NCBI GenBank assembly: GCA_022661535.1
Contig: JAKULF010000003.1
Coordinates: forward strand, 3,100,001 to 3,164,000
Origin: Eutypa lata
Lineage: Eukaryota > Ascomycota > Sordariomycetes > Xylariales > Diatrypaceae
DNA: 64,000 bases
Direction of reading: 5' to 3'
The first letter of the stretch is position 1; the number at the start of each line of letters is the position of its first letter. Positions 1-11,529 of this stretch are shown piece by piece. Under the pieces are notes generated by a model. The model worked only from the letters and a program-made list of their open reading frames with translations, ran no database searches and had not been told where the DNA came from. A program made the position numbers and the translations under genes.

Positions 1-51
1 CGATATAGCTTTCGGTTCTCGAGCCGCCATCCACTTGGCCAACTACGGCTA

Positions 52-69
52 ATCAGATTTCTTTTCCAG
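52..69 (+). other. Possible 3' end of a 5'-UTR intron
   Basis: A branch-like GCTAAT is followed by a pyrimidine tract and CAG at 67-69, 18 bases before the ATG at 87. This is what the end of a 5'-UTR intron looks like. The donor would lie outside the window, so this is only suggestive. Confidence 0.3.
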
Positions 70-86
70 GTACCCCCAACTCAGCT

Positions 87-1580
87 ATGTCGTTAAGTCG
101 AAGTCCTTCTCCCGTTCCTGGCGGAGGGTGGTCTTCTCCGGGACTGAACCTCAACTCGAGTGGCCGATCAAGTCCAGCGAAGGCATCCTTTTCCGGTCCT
201 AATAATGGCAATGTAACATGGGAATCGGCAAGGCTCAAAACCCAGGGCGTCTCTGGGTACCCGTCCTTTTCGACACAGAACCAGGGTTTCTTCACCCGCC
301 ACATGCGCCGAATATCACGCAGCCTGCCTTCCTTTAACACGGATGTCCAAGGCAAGCGCCCAGAGAAAGAGAAACTAGGACGGAGCAGGTGGAATATCCC
401 GGTATTCGGCCGAGTAGGAAGAATACTAGCGCGCACAAGCAGAAAAGCACGGATACGTGCTTTGATAGTCGCGGTATTATTACTATGCTACACGCTATTC
501 TATGTCACTCGTGAGTCCTGCTTCTGACCTAATGTCCCAGAAGGCTCACTAATGAGGCCTCCGATTCAGCGCTCTGCTACCACTATAGAAGGTCAAGTTG
601 GGGTGGTGGTGGTGAGAAATTCGTCATCATTCTGGCGGCAAACATAGGGGGTGGTGTTATGGAATGGAAAGGGGCTCGCGAATGGGCCATTGAACGAGAC
701 AGCGTGAGGAATAAACGAAAGTATGTCGCAAGATGGGGTTACGATCTCGAAATTGTCGATATGAGCACGAAAAAGCGTTACGCTCATGAATGGCGCGAGA
801 GTTGGGAAAAGGTGGATAGCATCAAGAGTGCCTTCAGGAAATATCCCAAAGCCGAATGGTGAGTCGCGTATAAAGTCACATTTCGAAGGATGATTACGCT
901 AACATCGCACAAGGGTCTGGTGGTTGGATCTTAACACTTACGTAATGGAACCCTCCTATTCTCTTCAACATCACATCTTCAACCACCTAGAGAAAAACGT
1001 CTACCGCGATATCAACGAGTATAACCCCCTCAACATTACACATCCAATGCAACAGAGCTATCTGGATCCCGATTCTCAGAGTCCCGTAGGAGACGGGGAC
1101 GTTGACTCGGTAAATCTCATCTTCGCCCAAGACTGTTCGGGATTCAATCTCGGCTCGTTCTTTATGAGGCGAAGCGACTGGACCGATCAAATCCTGGATG
1201 TCTGGTGGGATCCAGTGATGTATGAGCAAAAACACATGGAATGGGCACACAAAGAGCAGGATGCTTTGGAACAGCTTTATAGGACACAGCCATGGATTCG
1301 GAGCCACACGGGGTTCATTCCGCAAAGGCTCATCAACAGCTTTCCCCAGGGAGCCTGCGCCGACAAGGGCATTGATCCCCGCTTTCACTATAACCAAGAC
1401 GACAGGGATTTTGTGGTGAATATGGCCGGCTGCGAATGGGGCCGAGACTGCTGGGGTGAAATGTATAATTTCCGCGAGCTCAGCTACCACCTAAACAGAA
1501 ATCCCTGGGAGCGGTTTAAGGAAGATCTAGTCGCAGTCCTCTGGTATAAGATCACGGGGCATAAGATCAACCTAAAATAG
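87..1580 (+). CDS. MNN10: Alpha-1,6-mannosyltransferase, GT34 family (MNN10-like)
   Basis: Type II Golgi glycosyltransferase of the GMA12/MNN10 (GT34) family, expected to extend the alpha-1,6-mannan backbone of N-glycans in the cis-Golgi mannan polymerase complex. Exons are 87-510, 570-858 and 914-1580. Introns of 59 and 55 bp have GTGAGT donors and CTAAT/GCTAAC branch sites. The 459-residue product closes in phase. A basic, Ser/Pro-rich cytosolic tail precedes one membrane anchor at about residues 123-141. The lumenal domain starts in exon 2 with the family block EKFVIILAANIGGGVMEWK. The metal/sugar-binding region follows as WWLDLNTYVMEPSYSL across the second junction, and later FNLGSFFMRRSDW and a conserved cysteine-rich end. 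The length fits the family (yeast Mnn10 is about 390 residues) with a longer N-terminal tail. Mnn11-type paralogues share these motifs, so the exact paralogue is less certain than the family. Confidence 0.9.
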
Positions 1581-2690
1581 AAAATACATGGCACGGGGGG
1601 TCTTTCGATATTATATACTACGGCGAGGTTGATTCTTGGACTAGAGGACCTTTTGAGTTTCTCATTTATGTCACGCCGCACCCAAATACATTCTCAGCAG
1701 ATATTCTCGGTCGTGATATCGACATCGCCAGTGGCGGGGCCATTATTGCCTATTCTGGATTCGGAGAGGGGGAGGGGAGAGGTTAGTTATGTAACGCTTA
1801 CTGGAAGGGTTGGCTGGCCTACATCTTTGTACGATTTTTTCACTTCGACTTCACATTGTTGCGCACCGTCGCGTATGAACACACGCTCTCAGCAGGGAGC
1901 TTTTTAGGGGGTGACGAGAAATGCAATAGGAAAGATATTAATGGTTCAATGTCAATTATATGTACAGATGTACAGATGTACACTCTAGATCACCCTGTTG
2001 CACGGCAGGATTTCAACGATCGTGCAACTCGCTAGCGGTTCTTGTTTCGCCTAGGATGTGTCACCACGCCCTTCCCAGGCGATGCATTCGCTGTTCTCAA
2101 GTGCCACACAACGAGCTTGCAACCGTACAGCGAGACATACGAAGTCGAATAACGAGGTTGTTTGGTTGCAAGCGTCCTCTAATCACACGTTAGCTGCTTA
2201 CACCAAGCTGGTAAAGATAAGCGCTAATTGGAGAAACAAACACAGAAGAAAATCGACGGTTCCTATCTAGGAACGAGGCGGGAGGATGACTTTTCGCGGT
2301 ACCTACCTACCCAGGTAATATAGTACATTGCCTGCCCGGGGCGGATCGAGGCCGAATCGTGCTACCCAGTATTGTGTGCTGGTGAACCCAGTCGTCACTT
2401 TCATTCCTGGACTCGTCGCGAAGTCTCGAAGTGGGTCATGGCATACAATTGTCAATACTGCTGTCCAGGTGCCATAGCACTACCTCCTTAAACTTCGAGG
2501 CGACTATTACCAAGGAATTTTCGGTCATGTCAAAAACGCTCCTGTCAAATTAGGTGAGTTATCCATCCGAATATTTCCTTCTGTGGCAAGTCGTTGATCA
2601 GAAGAGGAGGATAGAAGAGAAAGAAGGGACCAGGAATAAATGGTATGGCAGCCATAGATGATTTTATGACCAAATATAAACCACTATATG

Positions 2691-2740
2691 ATGTATGTAT
2701 GTGCACGTGCATGTGTATGTGCATGTGTGTATATATGTAG
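2691..2740. repeat. TG/CATG-rich microsatellite
   Basis: Imperfect TGTATG/TGCATG/TGTG dinucleotide-type repeat of about 50 bp, seen directly. The open frames that cross it on the minus strand (His/Thr-Tyr-Ile repeats) are products of the repeat, not a gene. Confidence 0.8.
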
Positions 2741-3495
2741 GTATGAATGTCCAATCCATGCCGTGATGTTTCATATTCCAGGATGTTTTAGACCAGATAT
2801 CTCGTTTAAAGATCTGCATCGTCCACCAAGTCAATTGCGCTGTTTCAACTCGCGATGAACCAGAGCCAATCACCTTGTGTCCACCGTCCCTACTACAAGG
2901 CGACTAACGTCAAGCCGTGGCGGCAAACGGTCGTGGGCCGATCTTGATCTATCCGATTTGGGAAGGCCGCGTTTCGTTCATTGGCTCCGGGCTGATACCT
3001 TGTCAACCAAAGCAGCGCTTTCTGTTTCAAAAACTTTAAATTTTACCTTGCCCAAAGCCGAATGTTCGAGCTCCAACTAAACTTGATCGTCAACCTCATC
3101 CTATCGTTTTGACCAACGTCTACTTAAATGGCCAACAGGCACTGGAATCCCCCACTTAGCGTAGGGTGTTATCCCATGCTCTGCCGCCTGCAGCTTGGCC
3201 TGTTTAAGTCGTCGCCATCCAATCAAGTCACAATGTTGAGCTCAGGATGTGTTTTACCGCCGCTTGTCAGTCTAAAGAAGGCTGAAGATTCCGGGCTAGC
3301 TAGGTGGTATGGCTGTTTCCACGCTGTTTTATCATGAATTGCATGGATTGACTACTATACAGCGAAGTGTGGATTGGTTCTCCTTGTCATCTTTGTTGAA
3401 TTCAAGTCAGCAGGTTAACATATTCGAAGGGGATAGGTGGCTACTTGAACATCTAAGCGTCCCCTTTGTAGAGGTTCTAGATTCAAGGACTTGCT

Positions 3496-3548
3496 AAAGC
3501 GCCCGCCCAGCCTAGGTTAATAATTAGGAGGAGGCGCTTTCCTAATTA
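3496..3548. repeat. Two nested inverted repeats
   Basis: AAAGCGCC (3496-3503) pairs perfectly with GGCGCTTT (3533-3540). TAATTAGGA (3521-3529) pairs perfectly with TCCTAATTA (3540-3548). The two hairpins overlap and compete. This could be a degenerate MITE or a transcription-related hairpin; function is unknown. Confidence 0.55.
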
Positions 3549-4060
3549 TCTTTTACATTGATTGAACTTCGACTCATTATTTAGGTGGCAGTTACGTCCC
3601 TCAGAAGCCTCAGGTGTTATTTCACTGTAGAGTCGGGGCGTTTTCTTATTGTTCATTCCTCAGAGTGATTGATTCACCTAAGAACTCAGCTCAGGCATGA
3701 ATATTGTGATACAATATCAGTCACTCTATTTATCACACCCCGCATCATTCATTGTTGAAGCACGCCTTCCTTGGCTATACATTCATAAACAATTCTTTTG
3801 TCTATGAATCCTTGTTTCATTGCAATATTTCAATCATTGCTTTGAGCTCACTGTTGTCTGGCAACAACAAGCAGCCTTTCTTCGGAACACTTTCATTAAA
3901 CATCTAGACCGACTTGGTTAGCATTTATAGGCCCGGGAAGGTCTCCTTGGTTGCATTTTCTTGGTTCCCGCGAGACACACGTCCATACGTAAATTTCGCA
4001 TCCTGCAACCCCGAATACCTAAACCACCACACTCCTTTTCCCATTATCGATTTTCAGAAC

Positions 4061-5038
4061 ATGACTTTCATCAACTCGCTGCGACTGAGCGTTTTCGCCC
4101 TGGCGGCAGTCGCTCAGGCCGCCTATACGATCCGCGACTCCTACAACAAGACCAACTTCTTCGACGGGTTTGAATTCTACAGCGGCCCGGACCCGACGCA
4201 AGGTTTTGTCCAGTACCAAACCGCCGTGCAGGCTAACGCAGGCTCGTTAGCTGGGTATGCCAATGATGCCGTTTTTCTGGGTGTTGATTCGACCGCATCG
4301 AATCCGACTGGAGGCCGCGCCTCTACGAGGGTCAACACTAAGAACAGATATACCAAGGGCTTGTTCATCACCGATATCGCCCATATGCCGTCGTCTACTT
4401 GCGGGGTCTGGGCTGCGTATTGGACGTTCGGTGACGGATGGCCGAACAATGGAGAGATTGATATCGTCGAGGGGGTAAACCGGAACCAATCGACTACTTA
4501 CACCCTTCACACAGGCCCGGGCTGCAGCTTTCAACAAGGAAACTGCAACGCCCCGGGTGACGGGACGAAAGGGTGCTCCAACCCCAATGATAAGACTCAA
4601 CTGTACGGCGACTCGTTTAACGACATTGGTGGTGGTATCTACGCGACGGAGTGGACGAGCGAGGCGATCAAGATCTGGTTCTTCCCCCGAAACGGAAAGA
4701 TTCCCGGAGACATCGCGGCTGCGAATCCCGACCCAAGTACGTGGGGCAACCCTTCGGCAACCTTCACGGGGGGTTCGAGTTGCAATATCGACCAGCACTT
4801 CAAGGAACACCAAATCGTGTTCAATACCGCACTATGCGGTCAATGGGCTGGCAAGGTCTTCAGCTCCGATCCGGTTTGCGCCAAACAAGCTCCCACCTGC
4901 GAAGAGTTCGTCGGGGCGAATCCCGAAGCATTCAAGGACGCGTACTGGCTGGTTAACTCTGTCAAGATCTATCAGCAGGACGGCGGGGAGGCGAAGCGCG
5001 ATTTTGACGCGGCTGTACCGAGATTATTTAGGGCGTAA
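4061..5038 (+). CDS. Secreted GH16 endo-1,3(4)-beta-glucanase
   Basis: Single-exon gene for a 325-residue extracellular glycoside hydrolase family 16 enzyme, expected to cleave beta-1,3/1,4-glucans of laminarin or lichenan type. The ATG at 4061 is chosen because it begins a clear signal peptide (hydrophobic core, cleavage after AQA at about residue 20). The open frame continues 49 codons upstream, but that part is not signal-like. The catalytic motif GEIDIVEG gives nucleophile Glu132, helper Asp134 and acid/base Glu137, in the EXDXXE pattern of fungal laminarinases. Flanking aromatic blocks (GVWAAYWTFG, WTSEAIKIWFFPR) and the paired cysteines fit the family. The protein ends with a short basic/acidic tail and no GPI signal or carbohydrate-binding module. 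The long AT-rich flanks suggest an independently regulated gene. Confidence 0.92.
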   Translation: MTFINSLRLSVFALAAVAQAAYTIRDSYNKTNFFDGFEFYSGPDPTQGFVQYQTAVQANAGSLAGYANDAVFLGVDSTASNPTGGRASTRVNTKNRYTKGLFITDIAHMPSSTCGVWAAYWTFGDGWPNNGEIDIVEGVNRNQSTTYTLHTGPGCSFQQGNCNAPGDGTKGCSNPNDKTQLYGDSFNDIGGGIYATEWTSEAIKIWFFPRNGKIPGDIAAANPDPSTWGNPSATFTGGSSCNIDQHFKEHQIVFNTALCGQWAGKVFSSDPVCAKQAPTCEEFVGANPEAFKDAYWLVNSVKIYQQDGGEAKRDFDAAVPRLFRA

Positions 5039-5891
5039 TTAAAATATACATAGGGAGGAGGAGTGTGTTATAAATATTGAGATAAGCGAGGCGCTTGGCA
5101 GGGACGGGGTTTTTGAACAACTGGCGTTTACATACTTGCACATCCTCTTGTGTACAAAAATCAATGAGCTCTATTTACAATAAAAAAAGCAGTACTTGTA
5201 GTATACATGACGAGAACTAATTTCAGGTAAGAAAGCATGTCGGTTTTAGTAAACCATGTCTTGGACAAATCCAGCCCTTCTCACTTAGCCCCTTTTACAA
5301 CCAATATTAGAAAATATAACATTGAAGAACTATTAAGCAAGTCTACTTAAGTATATTACTCATGTAGGCATTTAGGTCTGTGCTGATTCTCATGAAAGCA
5401 GCACCAGTAAGTAGACACTATATCCTAGATAACGCAATGTCCGGTAGCATGAAGACACAATGATCACCTGCTAGCAATACAGTAATGCTCGGCTGATACA
5501 ATGGCTCGTCAGCGACACCAGGCAGACAAATATAAGCAAGCTATTAGCTAGATATGAAGATCTAGATTCCAGACATTACTAATGACCGGCCATGAGCTCT
5601 TAGATAACACACAATAATGTATAATACCCCGGCCAACTTTTACTTCGTTTAAATTTTATACATAGAAGGCAACTTATTAACTCTTAACAAACTACGTGAT
5701 ACTTGTAAGAATTTGGACCCGAATAATCCTTCCTTATCCTGTAATAGGAAATGTATGAGTATTCAGATACATGTAAAAATATCAAACCATATGCTAAACT
5801 TGATTATGATAGAATAAACACTGAAGCTTATCCTTCCAACCCCACCCCACCTCTACCACACCATAGACTTGTTTCTAAGCCCGTTCTTTCC
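5039..5891. other. AT-rich intergenic stretch
   Basis: Terminator and 3'-UTR region between the GH16 gene and the convergent SDR gene. It is rich in TA and ATTA words. No coding pattern is seen. Confidence 0.6.
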
Positions 5892-6871
5892 TCAGGCCTT
5901 GCTCCTCTGTGCAACCTTAGCCATCTCACGGCCAACTGGAACAATGCTCTCTAATACCATGTCCTGCAATTTTTGTTAGACACCTAGTTCTATAGGATTT
6001 GGGCCCGATGCTTACCATGAGTAGTTGAGGTGATAGCCACAGTGTCAACCGATTAATAAGAGCATTTGTACCCGCCCAAACTGTGCCAACTGTGCCCTTC
6101 TCGACCTCTCGGACCACCTTGGTAGCGTACTGCCTCGCGCTGATAGCACCGGCTTGAAGGTGGCCATCGGTGAGGCCGTGGACGAGGCCCCGAACCTCAT
6201 AGTATTTCGAAGTCTCGGGTATTTTGGCACCCTCCACGTTATTGAAGTATTGGGTCTTCGTAGCGCAGGTAATAAGGGTGATAGTCCGAACCCCGAGGGG
6301 TTGGAGCTCGTAACGCCACGTTTCGCTGGCCGCGACAAGGGCGGCTTTCGACCCATTGTAGGCACCTAGCTGCGTAGTTAGCGAATGAATAGCGTCGTGA
6401 AAGGTATTCATTAGAGGAGTTCACACCCCCGAACGCCATGGGAATATATGCACTGATAGACGAGTTGTTCACGAGGCACCCTTTGGCCTCGATTAATTGC
6501 GGAGCAAAGGCCTGCAGTATGGACAGTGGCGCCCAGACGTGGAGGTCATATAGCTTCTTTGCCTCTTCGATTGAAGTGTCTAGAGCTGCTGCGTAGTAAC
6601 CACCGCCGCTGTTGTTGATGAGGACATCCAGCTTACCCCCCGTTTCTCTCTTGACGTCCTCGGCAGCGGCTGCAATCGACTCCGAGGACAGCACGTCGAG
6701 TTTCAGAGCCGTGACGTTGGCCGAGCTGGACAGAGCCTGTGGGATCTTCGATGGGTTCCGTGCAGTCGCGAAGACATGATATCCCTTCTCATGGAAAACT
6801 TCAGCCAGAGCTGCGCCGATGCCGCCAGCTGAGCAGCCGGTGATTAAGACGGACTTTCGCAGAAGAGCCAT
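5892..6871 (-). CDS. Short-chain dehydrogenase/reductase (AYR1-like)
   Basis: NADPH-dependent classical SDR of 289 residues, closest in pattern to 1-acyldihydroxyacetone-phosphate reductase (Ayr1)-type proteins. Exons on the minus strand are 6871-6428, 6369-6016 and 5963-5892. Introns of 58 and 52 bp have GTGTGA/GTAAGC donors and CAG acceptors. The Rossmann motif TGCSAGGIG sits at residues 11-19. The structural NNSGGGYY replaces the usual NNAG. A catalytic Ser lies in VNNSSISAY, and the YNGSK motif gives Tyr152/Lys156 right after the first junction. The C-terminal exon ends in a basic helix. The gene is transcribed divergently from a regulator-like gene at 7302 across about 430 bp, so the two may share a promoter. 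Substrate is not determinable; secondary-metabolite SDRs share these motifs. Confidence 0.87.
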
Positions 6872-7301
6872 TGAACAGACGATGTTTCACTATAGGTGAT
6901 GGAGGGTTAGGACAGGTAGATGCCATGATGTGAAGGGGATTCTCGGTGGCCTTTATAGAGAAACTTTGATGGGTTGCTTATGAAGCAGCTGTAAAGTATT
7001 TAGAAGTTCCTGATGTCAAGTCCATGAGGGTGGATCTACGATGTAGGCCGTAATATCCTTGCCTATACAGAGCCGGAGTCCCGCAGCTATACCTAAAATG
7101 GCATACAAATAATGTCTTGGCATCCCGGAATGGTCCCGGCCGTAGAAGATGTAAGCTTAATTCCTCCGACCTCAGTAGCATTAAACGATTCTTTTTGCAA
7201 CCTTTACCAGCTTTGGTAAACAGTTGTGAAAAGCCAAGACTATCCAGATGGAGGGACCGCATGAGCCCAGAGGGTCTCCTGGCTCATTAGTCGGTGCCAG
7301 G
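6872..7301. promoter_or_regulatory. Divergent intergenic region (probable bidirectional promoter)
   Basis: About 430 bp separate the SDR start codon (6871, minus) from the regulator-like start (7302, plus). No coding pattern is supported here. Orientation alone suggests shared control; I could not name a binding site. Confidence 0.4.
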
Positions 7302-8808
7302 ATGCCTTTTATCGTATCCTCGAACGTCGAGAAAGTTGATCCAGCCACTAGGAAGCTAATCAGAAGCCATGTAATGCGAGGGAAAAAGCAGAAAAGGGGT
7401 CGTCCTAAAATGGACGGACAAACAACGAGCCGTGTTGCAGTTCCCGGTCGCACTCGGGTAGGACGGGTCAAGCTAGAAGAGGTGATAGAGATGTATACGT
7501 CACCAGTACCTGGGCGTATCGGTTCGGATTTCTCCTTCGTTGAGCTTCCTGATGGGATAGAGCCGCTTATGGTTTTGAGCGTAGCAAGAGGTCCGCCGTA
7601 GCCCGGGTCTCATAATCGCGTTGGCTTGCTTACTCACTATGATATTAGTCTCGACGGTTGCAACGAAGATCATCTTCCCCCTAATAGCGGCGATTGGGTT
7701 CCAAGAACTAAACGGAAATTGGCTTCATCCAATCGGACGAGACGCCGCTGCTCTCCATATAACAATATTTGCAATGGAAGGGTTCGTAGACAGGATCCTA
7801 CACCGTCAAGAGACCAACAGCAACCCAGCAGCGATGTTACATTTTCAGAAAGGGCTAAAACTTCTTCGAGAGAGGCTCCTAGGAGCAGATGACGAAACGA
7901 AGATTTCGGATTCTACGATGAGTGCCATAGTTAAGTTGGCTAGTGCTGCGCACTTCAACGGAGATCACGAAGCGGCAAAACAGCACATGGAGGGTCTTCG
8001 CAAAATGGTGGACTTAAGAGGAGGTATAAGTATATTCCAAAACACGCAGCTCTTAGTGGAGATTTTGAGGTAAACAATAAATTGCAATGATTCCTAGTTG
8101 TTTGCAATGAAACTAATTTTTCACAGATGTGATCTGGGGATCTCGCTGCTCAGTGGCTCAGAGCACGTATTTTTCCGTCGGCCTTCAGAGCCTGTGACTG
8201 AATATCATGAGAAACTGCTGTTAACCCCCGACGATAAGATGTGTTCTCAAGAACATGCTGAGTTGATGGAAAACATAGACCACGATTTGGCGACAGCTTG
8301 GAGGGTCATGAGGAGATTCTGTTTGTTGATAAATCTCGGGGCGCAGACTCAACGGCCGATGCGACCAGAAATAATACACCAAACGATGAAGGCCGTGATG
8401 TATCGCCTGCTCGACATGGGCTTCGCTGCCGGCTCACTCGATGAAGCTGTACGGAATGGTCTACTAGCCTTTTCCTATCACATCTTCTTACAGTGGCAAG
8501 ATATCAAACTGCCTTGTCATCACTTTCGTACCGTGTACCAAAAATGCATCCTAGGCCTCAAGCTTGGCGTTGGAGTTTCCGCTCAGCTCATGCTTTGGCT
8601 GTTGATGACTGGAGCTGTTTCAGTCTTCAACGTATTAGATGAACCGTGGCTGGGTGAATACTTGCAAGAATGTTTTGACGGTTGTCAAGTGAAAACATGG
8701 AAAGAGACGCAGGGAATGTTGAAGTTATTTATGTGGATTGAATTGCTGGACGAGCAGCCAGGGAAGCATATCTTTGATTTTCTGCATCGCAATCAAAAAT
8801 GGAATTGA
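7302..8808 (+). CDS. Fungal-specific transcription factor-like protein without zinc cluster
   Basis: Protein of about 463 residues resembling the large ascomycete family of short regulator-like proteins that start MPFIxxSxxE and carry a fungal_trans_2-like helical region but no Zn2Cys6 cluster. Proposed exons are 7302-7590, 7649-8069 and 8127-8808. The second intron (57 bp, GTAAAC donor, ACTAAT branch, CACAG acceptor) is solid. The first is less sure: its donor GTCCGC is weak, but it is the only phase-compatible choice I found. The basic segment IRSHVMRGKKQKRGRP near residues 20-40 is typical of the family. The middle part (GRDAAALHITIFAMEGFVDRIL) is also characteristic. An ATG at 7248 is in frame, but MPFIV at 7302 matches the usual start. 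Likely nuclear, target unknown. Confidence 0.72.
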
Positions 8809-9893
8809 ACAGTTAGACGGTTTAAAAATACTCACAAAAAAATCAAGTTGGCAGAGCGGCCCTTACGTATGCCCACTTAGCCTAGAAGTGGTTGTGTTTA
8901 GGTTGAGTGAGTAAGTACCTAGTAACTAGACATAGGGTTTTATATAATATGCGGTTTCCCTGAAGACGTATCATTAGTTGAGAGCCAGCTGTCAACAAAC
9001 TCTCTGAGCCTCCCTCCGTTACAAAGGCACATGTGGTTGATATTACCAAGTGAGCAAGTCGGATGTCCGAGAGTGGGATATGATGAACATCCTAACACAT
9101 CTATCTAATCCCTAACTGATTATATCATAAATAGGACCCTGTCAGATATAAGCCACTCCATAGACCCTACCTTCTCATAAATAATAGATTTCTTCTACGC
9201 ATATAACTCACTGAACAGTACCGTGCCACTCCAGTGGGTATGCATTCCGGTAAAACGATGATTCATTATCATCGTAAGGTTACGATTCTGTGTAAATAGG
9301 AAAATAACCCACCTATATACTCAAGCAATGCTCAACAACACCTTCACAAAATATGAAGCTGTAATCGTGAGTATACTACTTGTAGTGAATAATTGTACGA
9401 ACGATCATCGACGCAGGAACAAACACAGGATTCTCTGGTGAATATAATAATATATATTGTCAGCAGATAGGGTAAATGTGGTGCCCTAAGCGATGAAGGT
9501 GGGTGTCCTAGGGCACCCAGGGCTTTAGGATTGTATGCAAAAGGGCTGCTACGCAGCCACCAACAACCTACATACCTATATAGCAACAATGACAGCTACA
9601 GTCATCGCAGACTAGATAGCAATACACCGTAATTGCACCCCCGAAATTCGACATATATTTAAAAATAGAAATGATCGTATGTACATATACATATATCAAC
9701 CTCAAAGTCATAACTCCAAAACTGCGATTATGTGTCTTGATTATACAACTCTTATTCAACCAACCGTCACTGGACTAAACTACCTAGACATTATCCGCAC
9801 TACATGGAACACGCTTTGAATGTTCCACTCGTATTTTCTTGATCCTTACACAATCAAACGCACCAAAAGCCAAACAACCCCAACACATACGCA
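8809..9893. other. Intergenic, no gene seen
   Basis: AT-rich stretch between two same-strand genes with only short, unlinked open frames. The final 100 bp probably hold the promoter of the AT-hook gene. Confidence 0.55.
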
Positions 9894-11529
9894 TTGATTG
9901 AAAAGCACCCAAAACAAATGACACGTCCCCAGGGAAGATTCCTCACCCCACGGGATGCTCCACGTTCTCCTGGGGCGAGGCCGGTTGGCCGTCCAAGGAA
10001 AAAGTCCAAGAAGCCGCGCCCAGAAGGATCGGCCCCTCTAGGACGACGCCCCAAAAGACCTGCTACTGAGATCGCAAATGACGACGATGATGCCCGTCCT
10101 ATTCCAGGACCCGCGCCTACGAGAGTTTTGCGGAGTGCAGTTGCCCGAAGAGAATCACAACAGCCTGAGCATAGCAGCTCGAGTGTGCTAGAGCGGAGAG
10201 GGGTAGATGCCTCTTGTAGGACTCAGGATATGCCACCGAACGACCAAGTCCACCACAACCGAGACTACCCACATCCTATTACCTTGGTAGAAGTGGAGTC
10301 GAAATTGGAATTGTTCCCTGAAATACCGAGGTAAGTGGTTTTTGTAGTAGTTTGTTTACCTTCCTGCCTAGCTTCAGATCTTAGAAAGGAAATGCCCGGG
10401 AAAAGAAGGCACTCGTATAATTCCTAGAATTTGCTAAAATACCTTTAAAGACGCAACTGCTAACTCACGATGCAGGCAGGGAACTGAGAACGAAGAAATG
10501 TTGTTCGGAGTACAGTCTGCCGTAGATGATACGTATCTTCAGGTCGATGGTCAGTCGAGAGACTGGTTACAATTATGGCGGACGATGCTTCACCTCTTTC
10601 GGGCTTCGCCCCATGATTGCTTTACCTGGGGCCTACGACTTGCGCCAACGACCACAACAGAACAGTCATATCTTCTATGGCAGAGTCTCGACGCCCTCCT
10701 CACACATCCCTTCTGGGATGGCAGTTTGTATGTCCTCAGGTATTTCTTGCAGAAAGCCATTTATCTCCGTGTTCCGAATCACATGGAACCGCTCTGCCCG
10801 CTGTCGCGTGACGGCATCGGATTTCTTACAGAGCATTATTCATCCCTCTCCAGGATGGGTTTCGATCCAGACTCATGCGGCACAATAGTATCCACATCAA
10901 CATTCAGTTTGTGGAAAATGGGAAGACCCGAGAAGGGGAAAGCCGGCTCGTTATTGTCGCAGGAAATGGTGCGAATGGTAGAAGAAGAGGAGAACCCAAC
11001 ACTAGCAACGTCGGAGCTAGAAGAAACATTATTCTTCCTTACGTGCCGGGACGTTTGCCTGATTCAGAGAGCGCTCGACTCACTGGGTGCAAATCTCCTA
11101 GAAGCAGTGACAACAGATTGGCCGTTCCAATATCCCGTGAGTCGCTATGCAGAAGCCTATTTGCGTGCCACCACGTCGACGGAGTTGCTGCCCTCTCAAC
11201 GTGCACAGATGAGAGAATGGGACCACCGATGCATCACGACCAAAAGGCGGGAGAGGATCGCGGACATACCAGACATTCCTAAGAGCGAACGACTCCCGGG
11301 CAGGATTGAATGGTACTGGCGACACCCAGATTGCGACAGTCGGTTCAGAGAGTCCGTGCAACCAACTCGCGAGCATAGTCAGGAACAAAACAACAATGGC
11401 GATGGCGGCGACGACGACGATGGCAAGATATCCGAAGCCGGTGCCCTGAATTTCAATGGGTTTATCCCAGATAGCGTGGGAGTTCAGCGAGATGACCAGA
11501 GTGTCGGACCGCCTATCCTGGGTTCTTGA
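9894..11529 (+). CDS. AT-hook-containing protein of unknown function
   Basis: Predicted 496-residue protein from exons 9894-10330 and 10476-11529. The 145-bp intron has a GTAAGT donor, a GCTAAC branch site and a CAG acceptor that closes in phase. Residues about 27-50 carry an AT-hook core (GRPRKKSKKPRP) preceded and followed by other basic Pro/Arg segments, pointing to minor-groove DNA binding in the nucleus. An acidic DDDDA run follows. The second exon is a helical, Trp-rich region (WLQLWRTMLHLF, TWGLRLAP) resembling the middle part of fungal regulators. The C-terminus is low-complexity acidic (GDGGDDDDG). No Zn2Cys6 cluster is present. A second in-frame ATG at 9918 is an equally good start. 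I do not recognise the family; the role in transcription is inferred from the AT-hook and the neighbouring regulator-like gene. Confidence 0.7.

Larger units (their letters stand above)
1581..4060. other. Intergenic, 2.5 kb, no supported gene
   Basis: Only short open frames with no recognisable domain and no plausible splicing between them. The stretch holds a TGTACAGA tandem near 1960-1982, a TG/TA-rich microsatellite at 2691-2740 and nested inverted repeats at 3496-3548. The last few hundred bases are pyrimidine- and AT-rich and probably contain the promoter of the GH16 gene. Confidence 0.6.

Noticed and set aside
2545..2873. Two minus-strand frames rich in His/Thr/Tyr
   Set aside because: Products of the TG/CATG microsatellite in different frames.
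3914..4060. N-terminal extension of the GH16 frame
   Set aside because: It would bury the signal peptide; the ATG at 4061 is the better start.
4247..4813. 188-codon minus-strand frame
   Set aside because: Antisense shadow of the GH16 catalytic region.
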